A DNA stretch of 6,900 nucleotides from UBA7803 sp041686955 (GTDB lineage: Bacteria; Pseudomonadota; Gammaproteobacteria; Pseudomonadales; Azotimanducaceae), in assembly GCA_041686955.1 (NCBI GenBank), contig JAWLCV010000132.1, positions 1-6,900 on the forward strand, written 5' to 3'. This document shows, piece by piece, positions 5,849-6,900 of this stretch (the stretch's first letter is position 1; each line of letters begins with the position of its first letter). Both the position numbers and the translations under genes were made by a program. Under the pieces are notes generated by a model. It saw only the letters and a list, made by a program, of their open reading frames with translations. It had not been told where the DNA came from and did not search any database.

Positions 5849-6088
5849 ATGCGTACCACGGTCTCCATCGACGACGACGTTCTCGAGGCAGCGCGCAAGC
5901 TAGCGGTGGCTCGCGGTCAGTCCTTGGGCAAGGTCGTGTCAGACCTGATGCGCAGTGGCCTCGCGGTCCGTAGAGATTATCCGGGCTTTCCGACATTTCA
6001 GGCGAGGGAGGACGGCCCGCCCATCGCCCTGGAGGACGTCAAGCGGGACGAGGACGAACAGGATCGGTCGGTTATCTGCTTGATGTGA
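5849..6088 (+). CDS. vapB: VapB-type ribbon-helix-helix antitoxin (toxin partner broken)
   Basis: A 79-residue antitoxin of the CopG/RHH-like VapB group. The N-terminus MRTTVSIDDDVLEAARKLAVARGQ (beta strand then first helix) and SLGKVVSDLMRSGL (second helix) are characteristic. The tail (YPGFPTF...DVKRDEDEQ) is the flexible toxin-binding part. I start at ATG 5849 because homologues of this group begin with this Met; ATG 5813 would add 12 residues, and neither has a good ribosome binding site. The 3' end overlaps the vapC remnant by 22 nt in a different frame, the usual vapBC coupling. The gene itself looks intact, so it is probably an antitoxin without its cognate toxin. Confidence 0.85.
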   Translation: MRTTVSIDDDVLEAARKLAVARGQSLGKVVSDLMRSGLAVRRDYPGFPTFQAREDGPPIALEDVKRDEDEQDRSVICLM

Positions 6089-6147
6089 ACGTCCTGGTCG
6101 CGTTGACGTGGCCGACGCAAGGCACGGCAGAGCGAGCACCGGTGTAG
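6067..6147 (+). pseudogene. vapC: vapC remnant: N-terminus of a PIN-domain toxin, no start codon, truncated
   Basis: The frame beginning at 6067 reads VGYLLDVNVLVALTWPT, the first strand and helix of a VapC PIN-domain ribonuclease, including the first catalytic Asp (in LLDVNV). It stands where vapC should, overlapping vapB. Two defects are visible. No ATG, GTG or TTG precedes the Asp in frame; the expected initiator position holds GTC (6067-6069), one base from GTG. Homology also stops after WPT (about 6117), where a full VapC of about 130-145 residues would continue. The frame then runs antisense through the truncated hicA for nine codons and ends at TAG 6145-6147. The other PIN-domain acidic residues are gone, so no activity is expected. 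Confidence 0.8.
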
Positions 6148-6236
6148 CTGTTTACCCACCACGAGTGCCGGCCTCCTTCGCGCAGGAGCTCAAGGCCTTG
6201 GTTCCTCAGATGGAGTAGAAGCTCCCGACGCTTCAC
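6072..6236 (-). pseudogene. hicA: hicA truncated after about 39 codons, reading into antisense vapC
   Basis: The frame starts with GTG 6236-6234, which overlaps the hicB stop as GTGA, a classic coupled start. It reads MKRRELLLHLRNQG, then LELLREGGRHSWWVN, then GARSAVP: the first helix, strands and catalytic His24 of HicA mRNA-interferase toxins (a small dsRNA-binding-like fold). After Pro39 (codon 6122-6120) the normal continuation (usually Arg-His and a final helix) is missing. The frame instead continues 15 codons across the antisense of the vapC remnant and stops at TAA 6074-6072, giving a 54-residue hybrid. HicA proteins are usually about 58-80 residues, so the last strand and helix are lost and activity is doubtful, although the catalytic His remains. 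Confidence 0.82.
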
Positions 6237-6451
6237 GCCGAGATGCGGACTTCTTCGAAATCGTCTCCTGCAGCTCTCTTCGCTTCCTGCCGGTTCATTT
6301 CGAGGGCTTCCACTAATGCGACCCTCAGGTCCTCGATGAGCTCGTCCTTGGTGGCGCCCTGCGCGTTGACGCCGGGGATTTCCTCGACCCAGCCGATCCA
6401 GAGGTCACCGTCTCGCTGGATCACTGCAGTGTATTGGTTCATGAGGTTCAT
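6233..6451 (-). CDS. hicB: HicB-family antitoxin (short, single-domain)
   Basis: A 72-residue antitoxin of the short HicB type, which neutralises HicA by direct binding. The family pattern is plain: YTAVIQRDGDLWIGWVEEIPGVNAQGATKDELIEDLRVALVEALE (about residues 7-51), a partly degraded RNase-H-like fold. It lacks the C-terminal DNA-binding domain found in longer HicBs, so autoregulation by this protein alone is uncertain. The start may be ATG 6451 (weak GGTGG 8 nt upstream) or ATG 6442, three codons later. The stop overlaps the truncated hicA start by 4 nt (GTGA). It lies 61 nt downstream of recD on the same strand. It appears intact, an antitoxin whose own toxin is broken. Confidence 0.9.
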   Translation of the reverse strand: MNLMNQYTAVIQRDGDLWIGWVEEIPGVNAQGATKDELIEDLRVALVEALEMNRQEAKRAAGDDFEEVRISA

Positions 6452-6512
6452 GTTACGCCACCCGCAGCCGGGAAATCGTGTCCCATCATGAATTGCGTAG
6501 CAGGATCAGGAA

Positions 6513-6900
6513 TCAGCGGATGTCGGAGCCGGGCGTAAGCCTCTCCCTCAACCCCGACTCCCGCCGAATCACCCGCTCCACCGCCGTGCGGAACACCGCC
6601 TCCGGCCCCAGCACGGTCACCTGCGTCCGCGCTCGGGTGATGCCGGTGTAGATCAGCTCCCGCGAGAGGACGGGGTTGTCCTCGGCCGGCAGCAGCAGCC
6701 AGACCGCCTCGAACTCGGACCCCTGGCTCTTGTGCACGGTCATGGCGTAGGCCGTCTCGTGGGCCGGGACCGCCGAAGGCAGGAGCATCTGCAGCCCCGA
6801 TTCGGTGCGGAACCACACCCGCAGGTGGCCGTCGGCCCCGGCGAGGCAGACGCCGGTGTCGCCGTTGAAGAGCCCGGCCCGGTAGTCGTTGCGGGTCACG
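6513..6900 (-). CDS. recD: RecD, exodeoxyribonuclease V alpha subunit, C-terminal end (5' part outside window)
   Basis: The last ~129 residues of RecD, the fast 5'-to-3' helicase subunit of RecBCD, which repairs double-strand breaks and degrades foreign linear DNA. Superfamily 1 helicase motifs are clear: TRNDYRAGLFNGDTG at the left edge, HETAYAMTVHKSQGSEF (helicase motif V region, about residues 47-63 of the visible part) and ELIYTGITRAR (motif VI, 81-91), with the end 'RVIRRESGLRERL' typical of RecD tails. The GTG at the window edge is an internal Val, not the start: the frame is open to the edge, and full RecD is about 600-700 residues. The recB and recC genes should lie upstream, to the right. 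RecD2-type proteins are an alternative but fit less well. Confidence 0.93.
   Translation of the reverse strand, partial: VTRNDYRAGLFNGDTGVCLAGADGHLRVWFRTESGLQMLLPSAVPAHETAYAMTVHKSQGSEFEAVWLLLPAEDNPVLSRELIYTGITRARTQVTVLGPEAVFRTAVERVIRRESGLRERLTPGSDIR

Noticed and set aside
6144..6218. A frame ending in a segment resembling a VapC C-terminus (KALVP)
   Set aside because: It is antisense to the HicA remnant, which explains these bases fully and is coupled to hicB. The resemblance is chance, so VapC has no preserved C-terminus here.

Overview
The window is high-GC, densely packed bacterial DNA with short gaps and a GC-rich third codon position. Its right end carries the C-terminus of RecD, the alpha subunit of the RecBCD nuclease. 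With the rest of the gene set, this suggests a GC-rich Gammaproteobacterium or a relative. That placement is an inference from gene content only; there is no rRNA or other firm marker. The DNA looks chromosomal, and no insertion sequence, phage gene, CRISPR array, tRNA or rRNA was found.

Left part (1-2213): a membrane-anchored or exported M19 dipeptidase on the minus strand runs off the left edge. Divergent from it is a two-gene plus-strand operon of a SnoaL/NTF2-like protein and a GFA-family zinc protein, 11 nt apart. A minus-strand gene for a tiny two-helix membrane protein follows, with a strong ribosome binding site.

Middle part (2295-4949): a complete minus-strand toxin-antitoxin pair (ribbon-helix-helix antitoxin plus Doc/Fic-fold toxin) has a clear repeated operator upstream. 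A divergent SAM hydrolase (DUF62) gene carries the family's Asp-Arg-His triad. A convergent TetR-family regulator overlaps the SAM hydrolase gene by 14 nt at their 3' ends. Upstream of the TetR gene is an unusually AT-rich patch with inverted repeats, a good candidate operator. It opens a gap of about 560 nt that holds only a possible minus-strand gene remnant.

Right part (4950-6900): a flavodoxin-like oxidoreductase on the plus strand, then a scar made of two broken toxin-antitoxin loci, then the end of recD. vapB (plus) is complete, but its vapC partner has no usable start codon and only the first ~17 PIN-domain residues. From the other side, hicB (minus) is complete, but hicA is cut after about 39 codons. 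The two truncated toxin genes meet tail to tail at about position 6119, so each runs antisense into the other. This join is the most interesting item in the window. It looks like a deletion that removed the 3' halves of two convergent toxin genes and left both antitoxins. Otherwise the genes look like a normal mixed chromosomal neighbourhood, and no novel multi-gene system is evident.
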